Source: Pilatotrama ljubarskyi
Lineage: Eukaryota > Basidiomycota > Agaricomycetes > Polyporales > Polyporaceae
DNA: 64,000 nucleotides
Reading direction: 5' to 3'
Assembly: GCA_022385805.1 (NCBI GenBank)
Contig: MU277683.1
Location: 62,001-126,000 of the forward strand
Positions 55,475 to 64,000 of this stretch are shown one piece after another. The position numbers and the translations under genes were made by a program. The notes under the pieces are model-generated. The model was not told where the DNA came from, ran no database searches, and worked only from the letters and a program-made list of their open reading frames with translations. Each line of letters opens with the position of its first letter. Within the stretch, counting starts at the first letter, position 1.

Positions 55475-58079
55475 TCACAACCGCGACAGGTCGCGTCCCC
55501 ACACACCTCTGCGCATAGTTCAAGTAATCAGTAAATTCACCACATCTAAAAGGCCGAAGGAGCCCGAACGCACCGAATTATCCAATCAATCATGAGCAGC
55601 GCCCGCGTGCGCATGCTCACCTGCTCGCTCCAATACACGCTCCGCCACGCATACATCGCCGCGAGGCCGCCCATGAAGCTGAACTTGCCCAAGTCAAAGA
55701 CCGCGGCGTTCCCGATGTACGCAAGCGAGCCCAGATGGAAGTACCGGAAGGGCCCCGAGACGGCCTCGTCCGCCTCCTCGGGTCGCAGGCCGTTCGCCTC
55801 GAGCACTTTGCGGCGTTCTGCGACTTTGGAGAGCTTCTTGCCGAGATATTTACCTTGTTGCGAGGCGACCTGAGCTGTCTGCATCGACGGCGCATGTGCG
55901 TTGAGCATGTGTATGACGAAGAGCGCAAGCGGGGGTACGTACAGCGGGTAGTGCGGTAATCTTATTGCCGATCTCTTGCAGAAGCACAGCGAGCTCGTTC
56001 AATGTGAGGGTGTTATCCGAGTCCGAATCGTAGAGGTCGAACAGCTCGCGGACTTTCTGCAGCTGCTCTTCCGCCATCGGGATGCGCTTCTTGATCCGCG
56101 AGACTGCATTGCCGAGACTGCTCAGCAAACGATCCGCCTGCCATCGAGCTTGGACGCACCCATGACCTCCCACTCCTCGAAGTCGATCTTACCGTCCTTG
56201 TTCTTGTCCGCCTCGTCGACGAGCTCGAGCAAGTACGGTACAACCGAAGTTTCGATCTATCACCCCGGTTCAGACCAGTATGCCTTCAAAATCTTCAGCG
56301 CACTGAATAGAACCTACCGTGCTCGCATCGCCGATGGCATACACCTCGCCCAACGGCGCGCCCTTCACCCTCAGATGCGCGTCCACCTCGATCGCCTTCT
56401 TGTGCACCTGGTTCGGGAGCAGGTCTGCGACCCTTCGCGTGAACGGATTCATGGCGATGCCCGTGCTCCACAGCACAAAGTTGGTAGGGATCTCGTGCGT
56501 CTCGGGCTTGCCGTCCGGTCCGCGACGCGTGTAGACGACCTTGTCCGGGGCGACGGATTGTACCCGGGCAGAGGTGACGAGGTCGATGTTGTCGTGCATG
56601 AACTTGTCCTCGGCGTAGCGAGAGATGGCTTCCGAGTACTGGGAGGCGGTTTGAGTGGGCCACTCGCGAAGCCGGGGACAAGGGAGACAGGTCGTACCGT
56701 GTTCAGAATGTGCTCACGGCTCTGAATGAGGTGTATCGACACTTCCTTTCGACATATCTTCGGGAACTGGCAAAGGAGATTCAGTGTGTCTGGCCAGCAT
56801 TCCTTGTTCAATCGATCGCTCACATAGTTGATCAAGTCCTCTTGGCACAAGTCGTAGATTTCCGCAGCCGTTTCGACACCGGTTGGGCCACCGCCACATA
56901 CCACAAAGCTGAGCAGTCTTCGCCGCTCCTCTGGCGTCGTAGTCGGTAATGATGCAGCCTCGAAGTTGTCTGCAGTACGCATCAGCGACACGGAGGCAGG
57001 AGCGATCGTTAGGTAGACGTGCCGATGATCCGTTTCCTGATTGCCTGTGCGTCGCCGATAGTCTTCAGCTGGAAGCAGTGCTCCAAACCGGGTACACCAT
57101 GCGTGCTCGAAGTCGAACCGACCGCAATGACTAGCTTGTCATACCTTGAAAAAAGTCAGCGAATCCGAATAACTGTGTCTGGTGACGCGACGTACGGGAT
57201 GTACATGCGCTCGCCCTTGCCGCTGGGAACGATGGTCTCTACTTCGAGCAGCCGTTCTGACATGACAAGGTCCACCGCACGCGCGTTGATGAGATGACCT
57301 TTCAGGCGAGCAGCGATCTTGCGCAGGGGTTCGACGAGTGACCGGACGGAAACAGTCCCAACCGCAGCAGCTGCGGCGAACCATCATCAGTAGATGCGAG
57401 TGGCCGAGGCGCAAGGGGGAATACTGACAGGGTAGAAGAGGAGTGAACGTGGTATACGTTTCGGGAGACACTATCGTGACATGGTAGTCGCCGGGGTTGA
57501 GCTTCTCGATGACGCCGACAGCCTATAGACACAGGTGAGAAAGTAGCTGGCGGCATGCAAGAAAGACACGTACTCCCCAACCACCGCCGACGATGACTAG
57601 GTGCGGTTTGTGCACGAGCTCGCGGGTTTCGTTGTCTTCCAGGTCGCTGAGAAGTCGGGAGAGCACGGGCAGGTTCTTGGGACCGCCACGCTCTGGATGG
57701 AGAGCGCGTGGCGAGACGGGTACGCCGTCAATGTGCTGGTACGCGGGATGAGATCAGGGCAGATACACTGGGAGAGGACGGCGGTACATACACGCTCGCG
57801 ATAGGTGAATGCATCGTGCAGAAAGATGACTCCGGTCAATAGGCCGACACCGACAATGGATGAACCGACGAGGTAGAAGGTGTAACGGGCGAAGGTGCGC
57901 CATCGACTGACCAACTTGGCGGCCGGTGGGGGAGGAGGGGCGGAAGTAGCATATGGCTTTGCCAAGGAGGGTTTAAAGCGTCCGGGAAAGGAGAGACGGG
58001 AGTGCGCCGGAAGAGGCAGGGCTCTATGCAGTGGTCGGGGATGGAGAGCCCTCGTCGAGAAGGGCGCTGTCCGCAGCAT
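55475..58079 (-). CDS. NDE1: Alternative (type II) NADH dehydrogenase with EF-hands, mitochondrial external type
   Basis: Single-subunit, rotenone-insensitive NADH:ubiquinone oxidoreductase of the inner membrane. Exon 1 (58079-57792) starts MLRTAPFSTRALHPRPLHRA, an Arg-rich presequence, and then has one membrane segment (YTFYLVGSSIVGVGLLTGVI). The FAD site is HLVIVGGGWG + AVGVIEKLNPGDY; the NADH site is SFVVCGGGPTGVETAAEIY; the quinone/FAD end is LGEVYAIGDAST. Two EF-hand loops follow: DKNKDGKIDFEE (about 56220-56170) and DSDSDNTLTLNE (about 56040-55990). The last exon is 34 nt (55508-55475, GVWGRDLSRL). The transmembrane anchor plus EF-hands is the pattern of Ca-regulated external NDE enzymes. 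Middle exon borders are partly inferred. Confidence 0.9.
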
Positions 58080-58879
58080 GCTGGTCGCCGCGTCGGTCGT
58101 CGAGCGAGCTAGTGCCCGTCGGTGTCGTCGTCGTCGATGCTGTGTGTCTGGTGTGGGTGTATGCGCCGAGGGCCTCGAAGAGCGTTGGACGGCGTCCATC
58201 ACGCGGGCGGCGTGCGCACGGCCGATGATGTCACCGCCGCTGGCAGCGTGTCCGACGCGAGCGGCAACAGCGCACAACGCCACAGACGCGCCGCCCTCAG
58301 CCACACGCACACCGCCGAGTGCGTACGCGTGCTGCACTCTGACGCGTCCTCCAAGTACTCGTGTATGTAGTGCATGTCCTGCTATGGGAGGCCATGTCGT
58401 TTGATCAAAAGCGCTTCATCTCAAGTTCTTCGGCACCGCACCACTGGCAGTAAACATGAAGCCGTGCTATTGCCAGGCTCTGAGGATGCGACCGCCCGCA
58501 TCGTATTTTCTCAGTGTTCGCGAGGACACCAGAACAGCAGAGCTCACACCAGCACGTACGGTCCCTGAGATCCGAGACGTCAGGGATCGCCCGCCTTGCT
58601 CGCCTAGGCGGAAACGAGGCCAGCTGCCGTAACGCCTTCTCGGGACTCGCCCGTTCGCCTGCATCCAAACGGCCGGAAAGGCAACTCTTCCTATGTACGG
58701 GGACAGCAGAGTCATCCGGACCTTGTAGACGGTACGCCTCCAGGACGCCTAGCCGATGTGCGACGCGGCATCGCCTCTCTTGCGGTAATCTACACATAAT
58801 ATAAGGACCGGGAGGGGCATGGCGGCCAACGCACCCCTCGTCTCCCTCCTGTTATATGGTCACCTAGCGGAAGGCTGGA
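58080..58879. promoter_or_regulatory. Divergent promoter region, 0.8 kb
   Basis: Between the NADH dehydrogenase (minus) and the hypothetical gene (plus). The first half is GC-rich and repetitive with cgt/gtc runs near 58090-58140. No gene recognised. Confidence 0.4.
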
Positions 58880-60132
58880 ATGCCACCGTTTTCACCCCCA
58901 CGTATTCCTACGCCCCAGACGCCAGAACAAGTCTTGACAGACGTGAGTAGTCGCTCCCCCTGCCTTGAGCTGCGCAACTCACAACACCGACACCCCGCCA
59001 GAGCACATCAGGCCGTCCGACCAAGAGGAGACCGTCAGCAGGCCTTCCGACAGAACGCACCGAGAAGACTCGCCGAACAGAGATAGAGCACGACCCTCCC
59101 AACCTGGACTACTCCTCAGAGCATACCTCCCCAGGCACCGTGTCGGACATGCAGCTCCCTGGCGGCAGCAACCCTTCCTCCTCCGAGACTCCGGACAGTC
59201 CGCGTCGCAGACATTCGATCGCAATAGATCTCGACGGAGAAGGCCCTTCCTTGAATGCGAAGGTACGTGTGCCTACTCTTTCGCATGGTGCCTCACAGCC
59301 GGCCGACATCCCCTACATAGGCGGAGCACGCGCCCGTCCAACCATCGCCTCCGCCCTCTGGGGCAACTCCTCATAGTGCCGCTAGCATGCACAAGGGCAA
59401 ACAGCCTGCCAATCTCCAACAGCACGCGAAGGATACCTTCAACGCCCGGAAGGCCCACAGACCGCGTCTTAATACGTCTCCCTCCAAGTATTCTGGGATA
59501 TTCTCCGCGAGCGATATTAGGAGCGATTCGGGTCAGTCCGTCCCTCCATCCGCGATGCCCTTCTAGCTCAGATCGTTCACCGCGTCGCCCGCTGCAGAGG
59601 GTCGCCAGAACGCCCACGACCGCCAGACCCCTACCGACCGTCCTGATATGGGACCCACAACACACTCTCGCTACCGAAGAAGTCGATCACGCACCTCGAG
59701 CAACCCTACTACATCCGTCTCTTCGGCCGGAGGCGAATGTGAATGCACGATCTGCGTCCGCGCGCTCGCAAAGAGGCTCGAGGACGCAGAACCTTTCGTC
59801 GAACAGGCTGAATCGGTGCCTCCTTGGGCTCCTCCGGGACTTGTCCCGCTGGGTACTGTCGTCCGCGAGCAGCGTGGGGAGCGGCAGTGTGGCGAACGGG
59901 GCGATCTTACAAGGGTTGTGCGGACCGGGGTTTCCTCTTGGGCTGGCGTATGCTGGTCGGCCGATCCTCGAGCTCGCGGGTAGTGGCAGCGGTGCTTCAA
60001 GCAAGGGTCAGGGGCTGCGAGACCCTCACGCAGGTAGGCCCAACCTTGTTATAAACCTAGGGGAGCATCGAGGGACTGACCGACTCCCCAGAGTGGTTGA
60101 AACTCTGTGCTGCTCACGGCTACAAGTCCTGA
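58880..60132 (+). CDS. Hypothetical Ser/Pro-rich protein, Agaricomycete type
   Basis: Five exons close in phase: 58880-58942, 59002-59262, 59321-59531, 59572-60033, 60092-60132, total 345 residues. It starts MPPFSPPRIPTPQTPEQVL. Exon 2 contains DYSSEHTSPGTVSDMQLPGG and HSIAIDLDGEGPSLNAK. Exon 3 has MHKGKQPANLQQHAKDTFN and SKYSGIFSASDIRSDS. Exon 4 ends with a mildly hydrophobic Gly/Ser stretch (LQGLCGPGFPLGLAYAG). The last exon encodes EWLKLCAAHGYKS. Intron 4 has a CTGAC branch site. Intron 3 (40 nt) is the weakest. No known domain; mostly disordered. A 400-codon continuous frame across 58965-60167 reads through introns and is less protein-like at both ends. Confidence 0.6.
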
Positions 60133-60395
60133 TCGCCTCCACGACCCCACGGGAATGGGCGCCATAGCTCCGAGAATGTTTGTACACACCTCATACGCCT
60201 CTGGTTCGAGGACCCTAGACTAGACAGGCCACTCGCTTCGGTGGCGAGTCTCACGGCAATTATCATGTTATGTTACAATCGAGACGTGCACAGAGGTGCA
60301 GATCCCTTCGATATATCTTAGGGAGACTATACTAGTACTTTCAAGGCGCGAATCCGCAGGTATCTCTGGCGTTCCCACCTTTTTTTCTTGCAGAG

Positions 60396-62053
60396 TCAGG
60401 CCGATTCACCCGGACCCAGCACATCGTTGTCGTCTTCAGGGGTCTCCGACGATCCTTGAAGCACCTCTGCCCCGGCGAATTGAAGGGTACCCACCGACCA
60501 ATGCGATGGGCGGTTTGGCGTGGAGGTGGCGGCGGCGTCGTGGATGTCGATCAGGAATTGTGTGACGATCAGGGCCGTGAGGCTGCCGTCCCGCCATCAG
60601 CGGTCTCGCAAACAGGTCGCCGCGGACGGCATCAATGGAGGGCATGCTTACGGGGATACGTAGAGCGTCACCACGCTGGCCGTGGGGCCCAGCAGCGGAT
60701 TGCTGACTTTTGAAATCTTCGGAAGGTCAGTAAGGTTAATCGCTAGTACCCAGTCAGAAACAGCGGGGCATACCGAGACGAGCGTAAACACGACGAGCAG
60801 CAGATTCAGTATTGTCAGCGCTCTGGGCTCTTGTCAGCAGAAAGGTCGCAGATCGAGGGGAAAGTGGGGCCTACATACACAAAGTAGAGGCTGCCTGTTC
60901 CGTACCCGCTCGTATCAACGCCCAAGGGATGCTCGGTCCGGGGACGAGTACATACCGTCTCTAAACATCACGCTGAAGAGCGAGGTGGTGGTTCCGAGGA
61001 CCGCGTTCGTGTTCCTGAATCTGTAAGTTGTGGCCCATGTGATCGCGACCACGATCGCGTCTGCGAGGGCGAGACAGCTGCGAGTTGCGATGAGGACTGG
61101 GAGAGGCGTTTCAGAGTTTGGGTATGGCGTCCCGGCAAAGTAGGTACGACTCACTGCTATAGGGCGCGAGTGAGGCATGTCAGCTTTTCGGCGCAGAAGG
61201 CCAGAGACAGAATAAGTAGGTACCCATTGTATTGGTGATCAGAGAGGGGAATGAACGTATTGCAGCCGAGTCCCGGGTCCTGAACGACGTGTATGCGTAT
61301 CACAAGAAGCTATCCTCTATATGTAAGGCACGTGCTATCGATGTTCGACGGAAACGAGCTCACCATGTTTGTACCCACGGGGACGAGGGAGAGAATGAGG
61401 ACGATGATACTCCAGGCCCACTGTTCTCGGAGTGCGTGGACCCGTAGTGACGAGAAGACTGAGAGAGATCAGGTCTCGGCTGGGACTATGTATAGTGGGG
61501 GCGAACGCGACTGACTAGCCCATGCGGCGTACTGCAGGATGTAGGTGACGTAGAAAATGTATATGCTGGCAGCGCATCTGAAACACAGTCAGTATACACC
61601 GCGTTCGGACGCATGTAGATCGACGTACGCCTACGGTCGTAGTTTCAGCGAACTAGACGACTGAAGACATGGGAACAGTGCACTGACGGTGTATGATGCT
61701 GGCGAAGGCCACAGGTTGTTGTCTAATACGTTGGTGACCAATCCCAGGTAGCGAGCAGCGAAGAACAGCCCGCATGCGCCGGTGAGCTTGCGTTTCCAGA
61801 ATAATGCGATCTCCTTGTCCAGTGTGGTCAGGTAATGCCATACGAGCAGAGCTGATGGTCATATTCAGAGCGGAGACGTGCAAAAATTGGTGCATAGCCG
61901 GACGCACCAACCATCGCGGTAACGCTGTAGCGTTGGATGACCCTGTGGATGAAGCGGGAGTAGTATCAGCGGCCGCACATCCCGGCAGAGTCGCGTTGAC
62001 GATACATACGCAAGGTCTTCCAACTGGAGAAATGTTTCGAAGTCGGATGCCAT
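60396..62053 (-). CDS. DUF6533-type seven-helix membrane protein
   Basis: Predicted integral membrane protein of the large Agaricomycete DUF6533 family; function unknown, receptor-like topology. Start at ATG 62053 (MASDFETFLQLEDLA). A spliced second segment VIQRYSVTAMV leads into ALLVWHYLTTLDKEIALFW, KRKLTGACGLFFAARYLG and NNLWPSPASYTV, the core of the DUF6533 domain. Later exons include VLIATRSCLALADAIVVAIT and the conserved TTSLFSVMFRDG near 60960. The final exon reads LTALIVTQFLIDIHDA and ends in a hydrophilic acidic tail (SSETPEDDNDVLGPGESA). About eight introns, with borders only partly fixed. Confidence 0.7.
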
Positions 62054-63697
62054 TGGCGAGATTGTACGCTCGGACGCCTGCGGAAAAGCGGTCTTGATTG
62101 AAAGCTGGATGTCTCCGGCGAGGTGGCCATGTAACACGTTCGGGGCAGCATTTATACACCACCCCATCCATAGATAGCTCGAGAAGTCTTGCAGCGCCTG
62201 TGATGGGACGCGACACTATCATTGACGGGGTACGCGAAACCCTTGTCCGGCGCATCAATGCGGTTGTATGAAGTTTGCCTCAAGCTGTGTCTTCCCGATA
62301 AGCATCCGCTCCAGCTGCCATCAAGCATGTTTGAAACTGTGTAGAAGAAGGCGTACCGCCGTGCGCGACACGAATATGCACGAATGCCCCTGGGCCACAG
62401 CAAGTGGCACTGCCGCCGCATCAACACCGCATTTCTCTCTGCCAGCGGGCGGCGGCAGTGCTCGTGCTGATGAGCTATTTACGATTGTGACCTCGCTCAG
62501 GTTCGGGTCGGATCCGGGAAGCATCCATGAGCTTGCCGACCGACGTGTAGGCATGCGGGCGAGGAGCCACCGAGGTCGCGTAGGGGTGTCGCCGCCATTC
62601 ACGATGTCCGCGACGAACATTCCGGGGTCAGTTTTGAGACGGTTGGCCCACAGAGGAGAGCGCCCCAAGCTGTGATCTGTTTGCTGCGCTCGATGGTTTG
62701 CGATACGAACTTGTGGATGGCGGTGCGTAGCGGTTTATACTAGTGTCCCTGTTGCATGCCATTCTAAGAGTCCGGCCCCACTTCCGTGGACAATGAGCGC
62801 GTCGGTTTCAGCCTTTCGGGGCGTGGATTGCAGGCTCACGCATACTATGGTAACTGAGAGCCAGCCCAGACTAACGTTCGGGACTGCCAGGCGCGCCGAG
62901 GGAGTGAGTGTCACGCCGGCCGACGCTGGACTAGTGCGAATGGGATGCGTGGACAATGAGATCGTTTCGGAGAAACATAGAGCGCGACGCTAAGAGAAGC
63001 CCAAGCGTTGGTCTGTCAGATGGCTCGTCTTAGAGAAAGAGAGCGCAACGTCAGTGGCGACGAAGTACGCAAACCCTAATATATATGGAAGTCACCTGTA
63101 AGAAGGCTGATAAGTACTGTGAGCTAGCGCTGCGCCGGTGGAATTGTTCAACTTGAGCAAACTACTTATTTAGTACCGTGACTGTAGTCAGCAACGAAGG
63201 CGGACGACGATCGAATGAAGCATCGAAGCTGCTGCAGGACATATTACTATTCTTCGCCGTCCCCGAGCAACGCTGCGTGATCCTACCATGATCTGCCGTG
63301 CCTGTCATCAACGAAATCTTTCGCTGATGTTGTGGACTCGCACGCTGCGAGGCGCGATTGTAACAATCCAAGGACCCATCGATACGGAGGGCCGCAACTT
63401 GACGGAGAAGAGCGTCACACCTGATCGACGCCCAGATATCCAACCTTCGCCGACAAAGCATGTGTGAGCCGATCCCTTGAAATAAGCTATGTACTACCAG
63501 CGACACACAAAAACAGTAGGATACTTCAGGAAGTGTCCACCCTGCGCATAGCGCAGGGACCAAGGCTAACTAACGTGCTTGCGAAAGTGCGTTGCGCCGA
63601 AATCGTGATGAAGCGTCCCAAAGTCCCAGATACCACACACAACCCTCGCGGCGAGCCCAATCCACCCCGGCCGAGCGGGTACGGCGCAGAGCTGCGC
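62054..63697. other. Intergenic, 1.6 kb
   Basis: Between the DUF6533 gene start and the stop of the GPI-type protein, both on the minus strand. A minus-strand frame at 62321-62668 is moderately long (it contains KTDPGMFVADIVNGGD), but I could not link it to a gene. Confidence 0.35.
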
Positions 63698-64000
63698 TTA
63701 GAGCAGGAGGCCGAAGGAGAGACCGACTAGCGTCATGAACACCGCGCCAGCACCAGCCTGGACCATGCCCGCACCATTGTTGGCGGGCGACGAGGCCTGA
63801 GGCGAAGGCGTCGAGCCGGCGGTGCCACTCGAGCCGGCAGGGGAAACGGCGCCTCCCGACGGGGCGGCCGCACCGCTCGCGCCGGTCGCGCTCGCACCGG
63901 CTGCGGCGGATCCTGATCCCGCCGCGCCGCCAGCAGCGGCACCACCCTGTGGAGAGCCGTTAACTGCGTCGGACTTCGCCGCGTTGGCCACGAAGGCGTC
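63698..64000 (-). CDS. C-terminus of a GPI-anchored-type extracellular protein (partial at window edge)
   Basis: The minus-strand frame is open at the window edge (DAFVANAAKSDAVNG) and ends at TAA 63700-63698. A Gly/Ala/Ser-rich low-complexity linker of about 60 residues is followed by PANNGAGMV and a hydrophobic end (AVFMTLVGLSFGLLL). This is the classic layout of a GPI-attachment signal, with Asn/Gly as the likely cleavage region. The upstream DAFVANA phrase resembles the end of fungal cupredoxin-like surface proteins, but that is a weak hint because the catalytic domain lies outside the window. Confidence 0.6.
   Translation of the reverse strand, partial: DAFVANAAKSDAVNGSPQGGAAAGGAAGSGSAAAGASATGASGAAAPSGGAVSPAGSSGTAGSTPSPQASSPANNGAGMVQAGAGAVFMTLVGLSFGLLL

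Noticed and set aside
58965..60167. 400-codon continuous plus-strand frame taken as a single-exon gene
   Set aside because: The spliced model 58880-60132 gives better protein at both ends, canonical splice sites and a CTGAC branch site; the continuous frame switches to Arg/Pro-rich junk in the intron regions.

Overview
The window is nuclear DNA from a filamentous basidiomycete, most likely an Agaricomycete and perhaps a polypore. The evidence is GC-rich coding sequence, many short introns (mostly about 45-85 nt, GTRNGY donors and often a CTGAC/CTAAC branch site), very short exons, and lineage-typical proteins: a DUF6533-type 7TM protein, a DUF6593-like protein, F-box-like proteins and a GPI-type tail. 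Gene models below were built by hand from reading frame, splice-site phase and family resemblance. Spans run from start to stop codon and include introns.

Layout. 1-1866 is the 3' end of a large Ser/Pro-rich coiled-coil protein. 1867-4786 is gene-poor and holds an orphan exon, a perfect 19-bp palindrome and a G-quadruplex motif. 4980-16857 carries a small hypothetical gene, mitoribosomal mL54, a Hel2/ZNF598-type ubiquitin ligase, a SAM-dependent methyltransferase, an enoyl-reductase-like dehydrogenase and an F-box-like protein. 17469-20928 is a SAP-domain protein kinase whose usual beta-3 lysine is absent. RCC1 (21309-23065) is divergent from it. A peroxisomal acyl-CoA synthetase (26184-23414), a DUF6593-like gene (27505-28397) and an Aro8-type aminotransferase (29358-31091) follow. 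31317-43076 is a run of minus-strand housekeeping genes: Ctf18, Clp1, S-adenosylmethionine synthetase and a myotubularin phosphatase. 43723-54619 has two hypothetical genes, an unresolved minus-strand gene, an MFS transporter, an F-box-like gene and about 2.6 kb without a recognisable gene. 55475-64000 has an EF-hand alternative NADH dehydrogenase, a hypothetical gene, a DUF6533 7TM gene and the 3' end of a GPI-anchored-type protein.

The genes do not form one pathway or an obvious biosynthetic cluster. Most are core functions: translation quality control, nuclear transport, mRNA 3' processing, cohesion/replication, methyl metabolism, respiration and phosphoinositide turnover. The strongest leads are the kinase with a WNK-like lysine arrangement, a 10-nt micro-exon in the transporter, and two strong hairpins (3882-3926 and 27333-27383). 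No tRNA, rRNA, CRISPR array or intact transposon was recognised.
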